The notes under the pieces: generated by a model
Told to the model about the DNA's origin: nothing
The model's input: only the letters and a program-made list of their open reading frames with translations
Database searches by the model: none
In this document: positions 36,819 to 48,594 of the stretch, one piece after another
Numbering within the stretch: the first letter of the stretch is position 1
Layout: the number at the start of each line of letters is the position of its first letter
Assembly: GCA_041398665.1 (NCBI GenBank)
Contig: JAWKUH010000025.1
Coordinates: 1 to 64,000, forward strand
Direction: 5' to 3'
DNA from: Rohdeia sp041398665
GTDB lineage: Bacteria > Planctomycetota > UBA1135 > GCA-002686595
Length of the DNA stretch: 64,000 bases
Translations under genes and position numbers: made by a program

Positions 36819-36854
36819 GTCGGCCCCTGAGCCCAGGGAGCCGACTTTTTTTTT
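36819..36854 (+). terminator. Rho-independent terminator
   Basis: Stem GTCGGC-C-CCTG paired with CAGG-GA-GCCGAC (36819-36845), with a 4-base loop, is followed at once by nine T (36846-36854). It is the clearest intrinsic terminator in the window and stops transcription entering carB from upstream. Confidence 0.88.
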
Positions 36855-36923
36855 GCCCGCTGCGCCCCCGCGACGATCCGCCGCACGTCCGCCCCACCGC
36901 CGAGAGCTCCGCCCCAAGCTTCC

Positions 36924-40148
<3,225 letters not shown>

Positions 40149-40180
40149 GCGCCGGTGCGCGCTCCGGCGCGCGCCGGCGC
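40149..40180. terminator. Hairpin between convergent carB and secreted-protein gene
   Basis: A 14-bp stem (40149-40162 with 40167-40180) with one G-T wobble and a 4-base loop starts directly after the carB stop and precedes the end of the minus-strand gene by ten bases. There is no T tract. Confidence 0.65.
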
Positions 40181-40190
40181 AACCACGCCC

Positions 40191-41285
40191 TCAGGGCTGG
40201 ACCGCGATCTGGTCCACGCTGCGGTTGCCCGCGAGGTCGGTGACCGACGCCGCGAACACGCTGGTGTACCCGAGTTCCTGGGCGGTGAACGGCGTCTTCA
40301 GCTCGATGCCGTTCGGCGTGATCGCCTCGATCCGGAAGATGCCGAAGTAGAGGAGGTCCGGGATCGACACGTAGTTGAGGTTGTACGAGAACGCCGCGGT
40401 GACCGGGTCGAGGTTCCACAGGCCGTCCGGGTCCGAGAAGGACAGGTGGACGTGGCCGAGGAAGTCCTTCCAGAGGTCGGTCTCGGGCTGGTGCGGGTTC
40501 ACGATCTGCGTGTCGTTGAGGACCGCCACCGCGTCGATGTCGGCGGAGCCCGTGAGCCCGCCGTTGTCCCAGATCGTCTCGCCCTCGACGTCGACCCACA
40601 TGCCGTTCTCGCAGTCGACGAGGCGCACGAAGTGGATGCGCCGCAGGTTCACCTTGCCGGCGACGACGGCCGGGTCCTGCTCGAGGTCGCGCAGGTCGAA
40701 GGCGTTGCCGCCGGAGACGACGGGGTCGAACGGATCGATGCCGTTGGTGAGGACGTTCGAAGCCGTGGGCACGTCGCCCGCCATGCGCGCGTACGTCCCC
40801 CAGCGCATGCCGTTGTACTGACCGGTCGTGGCGTTCGGTCCCTCGTAGTCGACCGGGAAGCGCGCCCAATCGACGCCGTTCGTCGACACCTCGACGAACA
40901 CGACCTCGGAGTAGACGGTGAGGTACGCCTCGGACTGCACGCCGATCGCGTTCTCGAAGACCGTGAAGTCGGCGCCGGGTCCGTCGGTGATCGTGCGGTC
41001 GAATCCGAGCGTGAGCGAGCCGCCGATGCCGAGCGTGACGACGTCGAGCGAACCCGTGAGCAGTCCGCCGCCCGTGGGACCGCCGAGCGCGTGGAGCGGG
41101 TCGTCGAACGGCGGACCGGTGAACGGACCCGGCGTGAAGTTCACGACCTGGGTGGCGTAGCGGCTCTGCGCGAACAGCGGAGCGGCGAATAGCGCGGCGA
41201 CGAGGCCGGCGCGGACGACGGGCGAGAAGGCGCCGACGATGCGGGCGCGGGCGGAGTCGGACGACTCCGGACGGATCGTGGTCAT
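40191..41285 (-). CDS. Secreted surface protein under cobalamin riboswitch control
   Basis: A 364-residue exported protein; a signal peptide ends at PLFAQS. The body is strand-rich: VVTLGIGGSLTLGFDRTITDGPGADFTVFENA resembles surface proteins found beside cobalamin uptake genes in other phyla, with a pattern of G-G-S-x-x-LGF followed by GxDFxVFEN. A DxDAVAV block follows. No membrane anchor is seen at the C-terminus. The decisive clue is a cobalamin riboswitch in its leader, so a role in capturing cobalamin or corrinoids at the cell surface, or in a B12-replaceable process, is inferred. Start ATG at 41285 follows an AAGGAG site. Confidence 0.72.
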   Translation of the reverse strand: MTTIRPESSDSARARIVGAFSPVVRAGLVAALFAAPLFAQSRYATQVVNFTPGPFTGPPFDDPLHALGGPTGGGLLTGSLDVVTLGIGGSLTLGFDRTITDGPGADFTVFENAIGVQSEAYLTVYSEVVFVEVSTNGVDWARFPVDYEGPNATTGQYNGMRWGTYARMAGDVPTASNVLTNGIDPFDPVVSGGNAFDLRDLEQDPAVVAGKVNLRRIHFVRLVDCENGMWVDVEGETIWDNGGLTGSADIDAVAVLNDTQIVNPHQPETDLWKDFLGHVHLSFSDPDGLWNLDPVTAAFSYNLNYVSIPDLLYFGIFRIEAITPNGIELKTPFTAQELGYTSVFAASVTDLAGNRSVDQIAVQP

Positions 41286-41324
41286 GGCTGTCTCCTTCCT
41301 CGAGGAGTTCGTTCGGAAGCACTC

Positions 41325-41486
41325 GACCCGGGCCGTCTCCTGGCTCGCGCTCGTCCTACTCGCTGCACCTTCCCGGCGTGTGCCAGTGGCTGCCGATCCT
41401 CGCGGAACGGCACGCAGCTTTCGTCGCGCTCACAGTGGCGGGACCGCGGAGGCGTTGCACCTCTCTTCCGGAACCCGGGGCCGTCA
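41325..41486 (-). promoter_or_regulatory. Cobalamin (B12) riboswitch
   Basis: Read on the minus strand, the leader shows the conserved elements in the right order: GGTGCAACGCC (41461-41451), CCCGCCACTGT (41442-41432), AGCCACTG (41391-41384), GCCGGGAAGG (41377-41368) and the B12 box AGCCAGGAGACGGCC (41345-41331). Element order and spacing match the AdoCbl-type aptamer. It ends about 40 bases before the start codon; an AAGGAGAC ribosome site lies in between, so translational control is more likely than termination (inference). Confidence 0.9.
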
Positions 41487-41520
41487 GGCTAGACGCCGAG
41501 CGCGAAGGCCGTCAAGCGCA

Positions 41521-41560
41521 GGAGCGGCGCGGACCTCCCCGAGGAGGCCCGCGCCGCTCC
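41521..41560 (-). terminator. Terminator hairpin behind the PilM/PilO unit
   Basis: Arms 41521-41538 and 41543-41560 pair over 18 bp with one internal A-C mismatch and a 4-base loop. It lies 50 bases downstream of the stop of the PilO-like gene on the minus strand and just before the riboswitch leader, isolating the two units. There is no clear T tract. Confidence 0.65.
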
Positions 41561-41611
41561 ATCGGCGAGCGGGAACGCCTGCGACCGGTCACCCGGCGGC
41601 GGGCGCCGCGG

Positions 41612-42145
41612 TCACTTGCGCTTGCGCTGCCGCGCCTCGAGCTCGAAGGTCCAGATGTCCGGACCGACCTCGTTGGGCCTGATGCGCGGGAGGTGGGAGG
41701 GCGGGAAGATGCGGATCTTCGTCACGCGCACCGACGTGCCGCGCTCGATCATGAACGCGAAGTTCGCGATCTTCGTGCGCGGGTACTCCGGGCGCTTCTC
41801 GACGCGCGCCGGCTTGATCGTGTAGATCTCGTCGACGAAGGCCGAGCTGTAGTCCTGCTTGCCGCTCGTGATCTCGACGTTGCCGATCTGGACGCCATCG
41901 CCGGACGCCCGTCCCGTGATGTAGGACGTCAGGTTGTCGAGGTCCTGGCGCGTCGACGCGATCTTGCGCAGCGACTGGAGTTCGTGCGCCTTGGCGATCA
42001 CGCCCTTGACGAGGTGCGGCGCGCGCGAGGTCTGACCCTCGAGGTCCGCGAGCCGCTGGTTCGAGTCGTACACGAACCAACCCATCACGGCCGACGCGAG
42101 GAAGCTGATCAGGATCACCCAGCGGGTGAAGTTGAGGGATTTCAT
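41612..42145 (-). CDS. PilO-like inner-membrane protein
   Basis: A 177-residue protein with one N-terminal membrane segment (about 8-25, WVILISFLASAVMGWFVY) followed by a short helix and a small periplasmic alpha/beta domain. The layout (short cytosolic end, one segment, coiled part, ferredoxin-like domain) matches PilO/GspM-type assembly proteins. It directly follows a PilM/PilN-like gene, which supports a type IV pilus or type II secretion platform. Sequence identity to PilO cannot be judged by eye. A GTG at 42157 is an alternative start. Confidence 0.6.
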   Translation of the reverse strand: MKSLNFTRWVILISFLASAVMGWFVYDSNQRLADLEGQTSRAPHLVKGVIAKAHELQSLRKIASTRQDLDNLTSYITGRASGDGVQIGNVEITSGKQDYSSAFVDEIYTIKPARVEKRPEYPRTKIANFAFMIERGTSVRVTKIRIFPPSHLPRIRPNEVGPDIWTFELEARQRKRK

Positions 42146-42159
42146 CCAACCGAACACGA

Positions 42160-43938
42160 TCAACCTCCCGTGGTGGCGGCCGCGCCGGCGCCGGGTGCCT
42201 GGATGTAGCGATCCGCCGCGACGTCCGGATCGACCATGAACTGCAGACCGTCGAGGATCAGGCTGGAGCCGTCGTCCCCGGGACTCCTCGCGGGTTCGCG
42301 CAGTTCGTCCATGAACCAGTCCTCGCCGCGCAGCTCGGCGATGAGCGCGTCGTACGCACCGGCCGCCTCGACCGCCGTCGCGCCCCAGATCGTGAGGTCG
42401 AGCGACACGCGGCAGCGGTCGGGCTTGGTCGAGCTGCCCTTCACGTACTCGCCCGTGACCGAGCGGATGGCGAAGCGCGGGATGCGCTTCTCCTTCGCGA
42501 GCCGGTCGAGCACGTCGAGCGAGAGCGTCACCGCCCACAGCGCGGACTGCGGGTAGGAGGCGTCCTCCGCGGCGCCGAGCTTCTCCTTGAGCGCTCCGAT
42601 CTCGCCGCCGACGAGCGCGCCGAGGTAGGTCAGCTCCTCGTACCGCGACCGATCGGGATCGAACGAGTCACCCTTGTCGTAGATGCCGAGGCCGTAGTCG
42701 CGCACGGCCGCCGGCGGATCGGTCAGCGCGGCGTTCGCGATCTCGCCGGCCGACGGGTCCTTGCCGAGCATGAAGTCGTGCGTGTACTTGACCCAGCTCT
42801 CGAGCTTGTCCTTCTCGATGCGGATCGACTGGTGGTTGATGATCGTCAGCGCCACCAGGTAGAAGAGCAGCAGCAGTCCGAGGACGCCCAGCGGCAGTTC
42901 GAGGCGCTCGAACGTGCCGGCGTAGGACAGGTCCTCGCGGCGCAGGCGCGGCCGGATCTGCGAGACGAAGCCCATCCGGCGCAGAGCGCCGCCGAAGGCC
43001 ACGACCGCGGCGAGCCGGTCCTCGATCTCCTCGGTGCCCTCGCACGACGCGAGCGGGTCGAGCGGCTCGACCGCGACGCCGCCGATCGGCTCGGTGAGGA
43101 GCTCGTCGACCAGGATCCCGCACACGTGGATCGCCGTGTAGGGGTGCTCGGTGCTGACGGAGTTGAGCGTGCGCGCGATCTCGCGGCGCAGGCGCGCGAC
43201 GTGCACGCGGCGGCGTTCGAGCAGCGTGGCGCGCCGCTCCTCGTCGCTCGCGGCGGTCGCCGCGGCGGGCTCGTCGCCGTCCTCGCCGGTCGCGGCCGTG
43301 CGGGCGCCGCCCTGGTCGAGCTCGAAGTGGAAGGCGCGCGTCGAGAGCAGCTTGCCGCCGGAGACCGCGACGAGCGTCGCGCTGGCGTCACCCAGGTAGA
43401 CGAGGAGCTGCGCCGTGTCCGGCGCGTAGATCCCGGCGAACTCGCCCGCGGTGAACAGCGCCGTCGCGTCGAGCTCCGCGTCGAACGGCTCGAGGCCTGC
43501 GCGGGAGCAGGCCTCGAGGCGTTCGCCGAGCACGCGCTTCGGCACGGCGGTCACGAGCAGGTGCGACTCGACCGGCGTGGAGCTCACGACGTGGAAGTCG
43601 CAGACCACGTCGTCGATGTCCCACTGCGGGATCTTGCTCTCGACCTCGAACTTGAGGACCTCCTCGATCTTCGCCTTCTCGGCGAAGGGCAGCGAGAGGT
43701 GGCGGAACACCGCCGAACCGGAGTCGACGACCAGACCGATGCCCTCCGAGTCGATCTTGTCCGTGGCCTTCTTCGAGAGCTCCTTGACGAGGTCGCCGAA
43801 GGCTCCGGCGTCGGGCGCTTCGTCGGGCTCGAGGATGCCGGTGCGGTAGGTGCGCACCTTGGGCTTCCTCGTGCTGCCGTCGAGGACGAGCAGCTCGACG
43901 CGCCGAGCGCCGATACGGATTCCGCAGGATCGTGCCAT
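42160..43938 (-). CDS. PilM/GspL-like actin-fold protein with PilN-like membrane part
   Basis: A 592-residue protein. The first 330 residues look like PilM or the cytosolic half of GspL: GLVVDSGSAVFRHLSLPFAEKAKIEEVLKFEVESKIP is the characteristic stretch that precedes the actin-like ATPase core. There is a membrane segment at about 347-367 (GLLLLFYLVALTIIN), then a periplasmic part with EKDKLESWVKYT coiled coil and a small domain. PilM and PilN are usually separate genes; GspL has this fused layout. A platform for pili or secretion is inferred. ATG at 43938. Confidence 0.72.
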   Translation of the reverse strand: MARSCGIRIGARRVELLVLDGSTRKPKVRTYRTGILEPDEAPDAGAFGDLVKELSKKATDKIDSEGIGLVVDSGSAVFRHLSLPFAEKAKIEEVLKFEVESKIPQWDIDDVVCDFHVVSSTPVESHLLVTAVPKRVLGERLEACSRAGLEPFDAELDATALFTAGEFAGIYAPDTAQLLVYLGDASATLVAVSGGKLLSTRAFHFELDQGGARTAATGEDGDEPAAATAASDEERRATLLERRRVHVARLRREIARTLNSVSTEHPYTAIHVCGILVDELLTEPIGGVAVEPLDPLASCEGTEEIEDRLAAVVAFGGALRRMGFVSQIRPRLRREDLSYAGTFERLELPLGVLGLLLLFYLVALTIINHQSIRIEKDKLESWVKYTHDFMLGKDPSAGEIANAALTDPPAAVRDYGLGIYDKGDSFDPDRSRYEELTYLGALVGGEIGALKEKLGAAEDASYPQSALWAVTLSLDVLDRLAKEKRIPRFAIRSVTGEYVKGSSTKPDRCRVSLDLTIWGATAVEAAGAYDALIAELRGEDWFMDELREPARSPGDDGSSLILDGLQFMVDPDVAADRYIQAPGAGAAATTGG

Positions 43939-44004
43939 CGTGGGTCTTCGTGGGCCCTTCCGGAGAGTCGGCCGGAGCGGGGAGGTCGGGTCGCTGGGCG
44001 AAGG

Positions 44005-44403
44005 TCAGAGGGCCGCGCTCGCCCCGTCGCCGCCCGCCGCGGCGCCCAGCATGAGGTCGAAGCGCTGTCGTTGTGAAGCGGGAATGACGCGTTCCCGGAT
44101 CCAGTCGTTGTAGCGGTCTCCGAGTTCGACGACCTCGTCCTGCATCCCGGCGAGTCCGCGCGACTCGAGTTGTTCGAGCTGCTGCTGGTAGCTCTCGAGG
44201 AGCATGCCGAGCCAGCGCTCGCGCTCCGGCGAGAGGTCGAAGTCGCGGACCAGGCGTTCGCGGTACGCGGCGAAGGCGCCCTCCGCGCGAGCCACGCGAT
44301 CGAAGCCGCGCCGCTCGCGGAGGACGCCCGAGGCGAAGCCCGCGAGGAAGCACACCCCCGCGAGGCACACGATCCAGGCTCGCGTCTGGAACGAGGGGCT
44401 CAC
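44005..44403 (-). CDS. Small membrane-anchored protein, Spy/CpxP-like
   Basis: A 132-residue protein with one N-terminal membrane segment (AWIVCLAGVCFLAGFASGVL) and a helical exported part: FDLSPERERWLGMLLESYQQQLEQLESRG. The LSPERxxW pattern followed by an amphipathic helix recalls periplasmic stress sensors of the CpxP/Spy type. GTG start at 44403 overlaps the anti-sigma stop (GTGA). Position behind a sigma/anti-sigma pair suggests an envelope-stress sensing unit (inference). Confidence 0.6.
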   Translation of the reverse strand: MSPSFQTRAWIVCLAGVCFLAGFASGVLRERRGFDRVARAEGAFAAYRERLVRDFDLSPERERWLGMLLESYQQQLEQLESRGLAGMQDEVVELGDRYNDWIRERVIPASQRQRFDLMLGAAAGGDGASAAL

Positions 44404-44987
44404 TTGCGCGCGCCCGCCTCGTCCTGGGTCCGGTTCAGGTCGTCGAGCGCGCGCAGGATCTCGGGCAGCGGCTCGGCGCGCAGCTCCTCGTTGCGCGGAC
44501 GGTCCTGCTGACCGAGCACGATGGAGAGCACGAGCACCGCCGCGGCCGCGACCGCGGTGCACGCGAGCACGAACGACAGGATCGAGCCGGTCCCGCTCTC
44601 GCGTTCGCGTTCTCGCCGCGGCGCCGGCACGAGCGTGTCGACGTCACCGCCCTCGAACGGGATCGGCTCCATCGCGCGCGCCGCGGGCCGCGCGAGCGGA
44701 CGCCGCGTCGGCTCGGAGAGCGGACGCGCGCCCGACGCCGCCGCGAGGCGCGCGACGCGCTCGGCGAAGCCCTCCGGCACCGCCGGCGCCTCGGGCGCGA
44801 CGATCCAGGCGCGCAGGTTGCGCTGTTCGGCGTAGGCGCGCGGCACGCGCGGCAGTCGAGCAGGCAGCCGCGCAGCGCGTCCGACGCCGTCCGCGCGAGC
44901 CTCGCCGTCGACCCACTTCGGGATCGCGAGCGCCGCCGCGTCGCAGTTCATGGCTCCACCGCCGTTCTCCATGTCGTGTTCCTTCAT
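44400..44987 (-). CDS. Anti-sigma factor with internally shifted zinc-finger segment
   Basis: A 195-residue frame with one membrane segment (about 138-160, ILSFVLACTAVAAAAVLVLSIVL). Residues from MNCDAAALAIPKWVDGE up to YAEQRNLRAWIV look like an anti-sigma N-terminus, but the middle (44840-44903) is basic and meaningless. Read one base over, that segment gives TASDALRGCLLDCRACRA, a cysteine cluster like the anti-sigma zinc finger. Two compensating frameshifts are therefore likely. The ATG at 44987 overlaps the sigma-factor stop (ATGA). Partner of the sigma factor by position. Confidence 0.68.
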   Translation of the reverse strand: MKEHDMENGGGAMNCDAAALAIPKWVDGEARADGVGRAARLPARLPRVPRAYAEQRNLRAWIVAPEAPAVPEGFAERVARLAAASGARPLSEPTRRPLARPAARAMEPIPFEGGDVDTLVPAPRRERERESGTGSILSFVLACTAVAAAAVLVLSIVLGQQDRPRNEELRAEPLPEILRALDDLNRTQDEAGARK

Positions 44988-45688
44988 GACCGTCCTCCGC
45001 TGCCTTCCCCGCGTCCCTTCGTCCCCCCGTCCGCGCGCCCCTCGTCGGAGCGCTTCATCCGGCGCCGCTTGCGCGGCCCGTCCCAGTCGGCGCCGAGTTC
45101 GCCGGCCACCTCCGGGTGCAGCCGCAGCAGCGCCTCCTTGAAGCGCGCGCGGGCCCGGAACAGCCTCGACTCGATCGTCCCGATGGAGACGCCGAGCGTG
45201 TCGGCGATGTCCTGGTAGCTCTGCTCCTCGAACTCACGCATGACGAGCACGGTCCGGAAGACTTCCGGCAGCTCGTCGAGCACCTCCTCGGTGATGCGCG
45301 CGATCTCGTGCCGCTCGATCTGGACCGAGGGCGCCTGGATCGCGGCGTGGAGCTCGACCTCCGCCCCGGTCACGACCTCGGGGTCCTCGACCGCCGAGAC
45401 CGGGCTCCGGCCGCGGCGTTTGAGCAGGTCGCGGGCCGTGTTCACGGCGATGCGCAGGAGCCAGGTCGAGAACAGCGCCTCGCCCTTGAACGTGTCCAGC
45501 TTGCTGAAGGCCTTGAGGAAGGTCTCCTGGACCACGTCCTCGACCTCCGCGTGGATCCGCGTGTAGCCCCGCACCACCCCGAACAGGCGGGGGCTGTGGC
45601 GCTCCACCAGTTCGGCGAAGGCGTCCCTGTCCCCCGCCAGGGTGGCTTCCACCAGGCGCAGGTCTTCGTCGACGGGGGTCTGGTCCAT
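44984..45688 (-). CDS. ECF RNA polymerase sigma factor (RpoE-like)
   Basis: A 234-residue sigma factor. Region 2: DRDAFAELVERHSPRLFGVV, HAEVEDVVQETFLKAFSKLDTF and ALFSTWLLRIAVNTARDLLKRRGR. Region 4: LPEVFRTVLVMREFEEQSYQDIADTLGVSIGTIESRLFRARARF, the standard DNA-binding helices. The tail is very basic and glycine-rich. ATG at 45688 was preferred; ATG at 45703 adds five residues. It is followed by the anti-sigma gene with an ATGA overlap and by the pilus-platform genes, which may be its targets. Confidence 0.92.
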   Translation of the reverse strand: MDQTPVDEDLRLVEATLAGDRDAFAELVERHSPRLFGVVRGYTRIHAEVEDVVQETFLKAFSKLDTFKGEALFSTWLLRIAVNTARDLLKRRGRSPVSAVEDPEVVTGAEVELHAAIQAPSVQIERHEIARITEEVLDELPEVFRTVLVMREFEEQSYQDIADTLGVSIGTIESRLFRARARFKEALLRLHPEVAGELGADWDGPRKRRRMKRSDEGRADGGTKGRGEGSGGRS

Positions 45689-45930
45689 GGCTCGAGCCAG
45701 CATCGCACGGGGGAGACGCCGGCGGGGGGGTCTTCTTCCGGGGAGCTGGGGCGAGCCCGGGGACGAGGATCCCCTGCTCCATCGGCACGTCCGCGCGGGA
45801 TCCGGCCCCTGCACCCGCGAGATCCTCGGAGCGGGCTGGGGACGGACGCGAGGAGGGCGGCGCGGACGCCGTTCCGCGGTCGGAGCGTCGCGATCCGAGC
45901 GCGTGGAGCGTCCGCACGTCGCCGGCGAGG

Positions 45931-46998
45931 TCAGCGACGCAGCGCCGAACCCCGCTCGCCCTTCTCCAGCGTCAGGGCCTTGGCCGACGGCAGGTCGACC
46001 TCGACCGCGACGTCGGCGACGCCCGCCGCGAGGCCGGCGTCGGACCAGGCCTCGACGACCCAGCGACCGTCGGCGAGGGCCTCGAAGGTCCGCCGGTGCA
46101 GGCGCTCGGTGATGCCGGCGGCCCGCGCCGCGTGGATGCGGCGGAGGGCGCGACCTCCCTGGTCGCCCTCGCCGACCGGCCGGAACGCGGCGTAGTCCTC
46201 CGCGGGGAACACGGCGACCCAACCGACGTCGGGGAGCGACGCGCGATCGACGTCGACGGTGAGGTCGCTGACCCGGACGAGCGGGACCGCGAGCTCCGCT
46301 CCGCGCGCGATGCGACGGACGGGGACGACCTCGCGTCCCGTGCCGCGACCGACGAGCGTCCACTCCGTCGCCGGGTTGCACGAGTAGAGCGTGACGGGGC
46401 GCCCCGTCGGCGCGTGCGCGGTGAGGTCGACGCCCGACACGTCGCTCCAGGTGACGAGTGCGAAGTCGACGTGCTCGGAGGTCGACGAGGTGAAGGTGAG
46501 CTCGGCGACGGCGGGAGCGAGCTCGAAGCGCAGTCCGCCGACCTGGAGCTCGAGCCGCCCCGGTTCCTCCGTCGGTGTCGCGAGGACGTTCGTCGACACG
46601 GTGCGCGCGTCGTACGCGCTCGTCGCGGCGTGCGCCCAGAGGACCTCGCTGCCGTCCGCGCGGTAGGGAGCGACGCGCACGTCGAAGCCGAGCAGCGGGT
46701 TCGTCCCCGAGCCCGTGAACGGACGCGAGAAGGCTCCCGTGTCGTCGGTCTCGACGTCGAGGAACACGCTCGTCGAGCTCGACCCCGACGTCGTGCCGCC
46801 GTCGTGGACGGTCGACTGGGTCACCACCGCGGAGGCGCGGCCGACGAACGGCGTGCCGTCGGGTTCGAGGAGCGAACCGACGAGGGTGAGACTCGGCGTC
46901 GCGGCGCGAGCGGCGGTGTCGTCGTGCGTCGAAGGCGCGAACGTCGGCGCGAGGGCGACGGCGAGCGCGAGGCCGAACGAGATCGGGGCGAGGTCCAT
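45931..46998 (-). CDS. Exported protein of unknown function
   Basis: I do not recognise the family. The 355-residue protein has a signal peptide (ISFGLALAVALAPTFA) and a strand-rich body. SLTLVGSLLEPDGTPFVGRA near the start looks like a carboxypeptidase-regulatory/Ig-like beta-sandwich repeat (G-x-V-x-D-x-x-G-x-P), as do later blocks. No catalytic motif is visible. It ends 242 bases before the sigma-factor start on the same strand and could belong with it. A surface or periplasmic structural role is a guess. Confidence 0.55.
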   Translation of the reverse strand: MDLAPISFGLALAVALAPTFAPSTHDDTAARAATPSLTLVGSLLEPDGTPFVGRASAVVTQSTVHDGGTTSGSSSTSVFLDVETDDTGAFSRPFTGSGTNPLLGFDVRVAPYRADGSEVLWAHAATSAYDARTVSTNVLATPTEEPGRLELQVGGLRFELAPAVAELTFTSSTSEHVDFALVTWSDVSGVDLTAHAPTGRPVTLYSCNPATEWTLVGRGTGREVVPVRRIARGAELAVPLVRVSDLTVDVDRASLPDVGWVAVFPAEDYAAFRPVGEGDQGGRALRRIHAARAAGITERLHRRTFEALADGRWVVEAWSDAGLAAGVADVAVEVDLPSAKALTLEKGERGSALRR

Positions 46999-47062
46999 GT
47001 CGTCGGGTGGGCGTCGGCGGAGGCCGTCACGAGTCTAGCCCGGATGAGTCCGCACGGTGCGA

Positions 47063-48199
47063 TCACGGCGTCCCTGGCGTCGCGAGGACGTCGTTCGTCG
47101 GCCGCGGTCGACCGCCGCGGAACCGCTTCCCGAACGCGACGATGCGCTTCTCCATCAGGTGGTACGACAGCATCGCGGCCGCGAACGACAGCGCGTAGGC
47201 CGTGAGCACCTCGGCCGTCGTCACGCGGTTCTCGGCCGCCTTGGCGTCGATCTCGAGCGCATAGAAAACCGGTACGTGATAGAGATAGAGGCCGTAGCTG
47301 ATGCGGCCGACGTAGCGCAACATTGCGAAGGGCGGGTCGAGCGCGCGCACCTTCGGCAGCCGGTCGGCGAGCACGGTCAGCGCGACGACGCCGGTGGAGA
47401 GGAGCGCGACGCTCACGAGCCGGTGCGCCGCGAACATCGGGACCCAGCTCGGCGTCGTGAGCGCGTGCGCCATCCACCAGTAGCCGCCGGCGGCCGCGGC
47501 GACGGCGAGCAGCGCGACGACGGCCGTGCGCGCGCGTCCCGCCCGGAACAGCGCGAGCTCGTGGTACGCGAGGAGCGCTCCCGCCCCGAGACTGAGCACG
47601 CGCGTCGGCGTGATCTGGCCGACGAGCGCCATGCCCTCGACCAGGCCGTGCGTGCGCGAGATCCAGATCGCCGTGCTGATCGCCGCCGGGAACAGCACGC
47701 CGATCACGACGGCCTGCGCCCACGTGCGCGACAGCAGGTACACGACGAGCGGCCAGACGAGATAGAAGTGCTCCTCCACCGCCAGCGACCACGTGTGGTT
47801 CACCGGCGTGTACTGCATCGACGTGTCGAAGTAGAAGTTCGCGAGGTACGCCGCGACCCACGGCATGTGCGGCCCGGGCACGGCGATCCACACGATCGCG
47901 ACGAGCAGGTAGAAGGGCGGGAAGATGCGCAGCGCTCGTCGCAGCCAGAAGTAGCGCATCGGCACGCCGGCCGCCCCGTCCGCGATCAGGATGCGCGTGA
48001 TGAGGAAGCCCGACAGCACGAAGAACAGGTCGACGCCGAGGTAGCCCGGGGCGGCGTAGGCCTTGATCCACGCGAGCCAGTACGGCATCACGAGCACCGG
48101 CGCCGCCTCCACCATCTTCACGACCGGCGTGTGCTCGACGACGACGAGGAGCGCGGCGATGGCGCGCAGGCTGTCGAGGCTGCGGACGTAGCGAACCAC
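47063..48199 (-). CDS. Acyltransferase 3 family membrane protein (OafA/YrhL type)
   Basis: A 378-residue polytopic protein with about ten membrane segments. The start YVRSLDSLRAIAALLVVVEH contains the catalytic His of the family, and GVDLFFVLSGFLITRIL with the R-x-x-R-I-x-P block (RRALRIFPPFYLL) follows. Such enzymes transfer acyl groups to sugars of surface polymers or antibiotics. No sugar-polymer cluster surrounds it, so the acceptor is unknown. ATG at 48199; the gene is divergent from a DUF3817 gene. Confidence 0.9.
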   Translation of the reverse strand: MVRYVRSLDSLRAIAALLVVVEHTPVVKMVEAAPVLVMPYWLAWIKAYAAPGYLGVDLFFVLSGFLITRILIADGAAGVPMRYFWLRRALRIFPPFYLLVAIVWIAVPGPHMPWVAAYLANFYFDTSMQYTPVNHTWSLAVEEHFYLVWPLVVYLLSRTWAQAVVIGVLFPAAISTAIWISRTHGLVEGMALVGQITPTRVLSLGAGALLAYHELALFRAGRARTAVVALLAVAAAAGGYWWMAHALTTPSWVPMFAAHRLVSVALLSTGVVALTVLADRLPKVRALDPPFAMLRYVGRISYGLYLYHVPVFYALEIDAKAAENRVTTAEVLTAYALSFAAAMLSYHLMEKRIVAFGKRFRGGRPRPTNDVLATPGTP

Positions 48200-48288
48200 G
48201 GGGAGGCGCGGGCGGGACTCGGAGCGTGCTCGGTGGGGAGGTTCGACGTACGACCGCCGACGTCGAATCGTACGATGCCGCGCCGCCC

Positions 48289-48588
48289 ATGGCCGCCGAC
48301 ATCGATCGCGACTTCCTGAAGCGCCTGCGCGTCGTCGGCTTCGTCGAGGGCGTCTCGACGCTCGTCCTGTTCTTCGTCGCGATGCCGCTCAAGTACGGCG
48401 CCGACATGCCGTTGGCCGTGACGATCGCGGGCTCGATCCACGGCCTGCTGTTCTCGACGCTCGTCGGCTTCTTCGTGGTCGCCGCGGACAAGGTGCCGCT
48501 GCCGCGGAAGCTCGTCGCCTGGGGCATCGTCGGCGCGATCTTCCCGTTCGGGCCGTTCGTGGTGGATCGCAGGCTCGCGCGGCTGTGA
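48289..48588 (+). CDS. DUF3817 family membrane protein
   Basis: A 99-residue protein with three membrane segments. FLKRLRVVGFVEGVSTLVLFFVAMPLKY and GSIHGLLF are the family signature (F-R-x-x-G-x-x-E-G-x-S and G-x-x-HG). ATG at 48289 begins right at this domain. Members are small inner-membrane proteins of unknown function, sometimes fused to transporters. It ends 6 bases before the convergent M56 gene. Confidence 0.85.
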   Translation: MAADIDRDFLKRLRVVGFVEGVSTLVLFFVAMPLKYGADMPLAVTIAGSIHGLLFSTLVGFFVVAADKVPLPRKLVAWGIVGAIFPFGPFVVDRRLARL

Positions 48589-48594
48589 CCGAGT

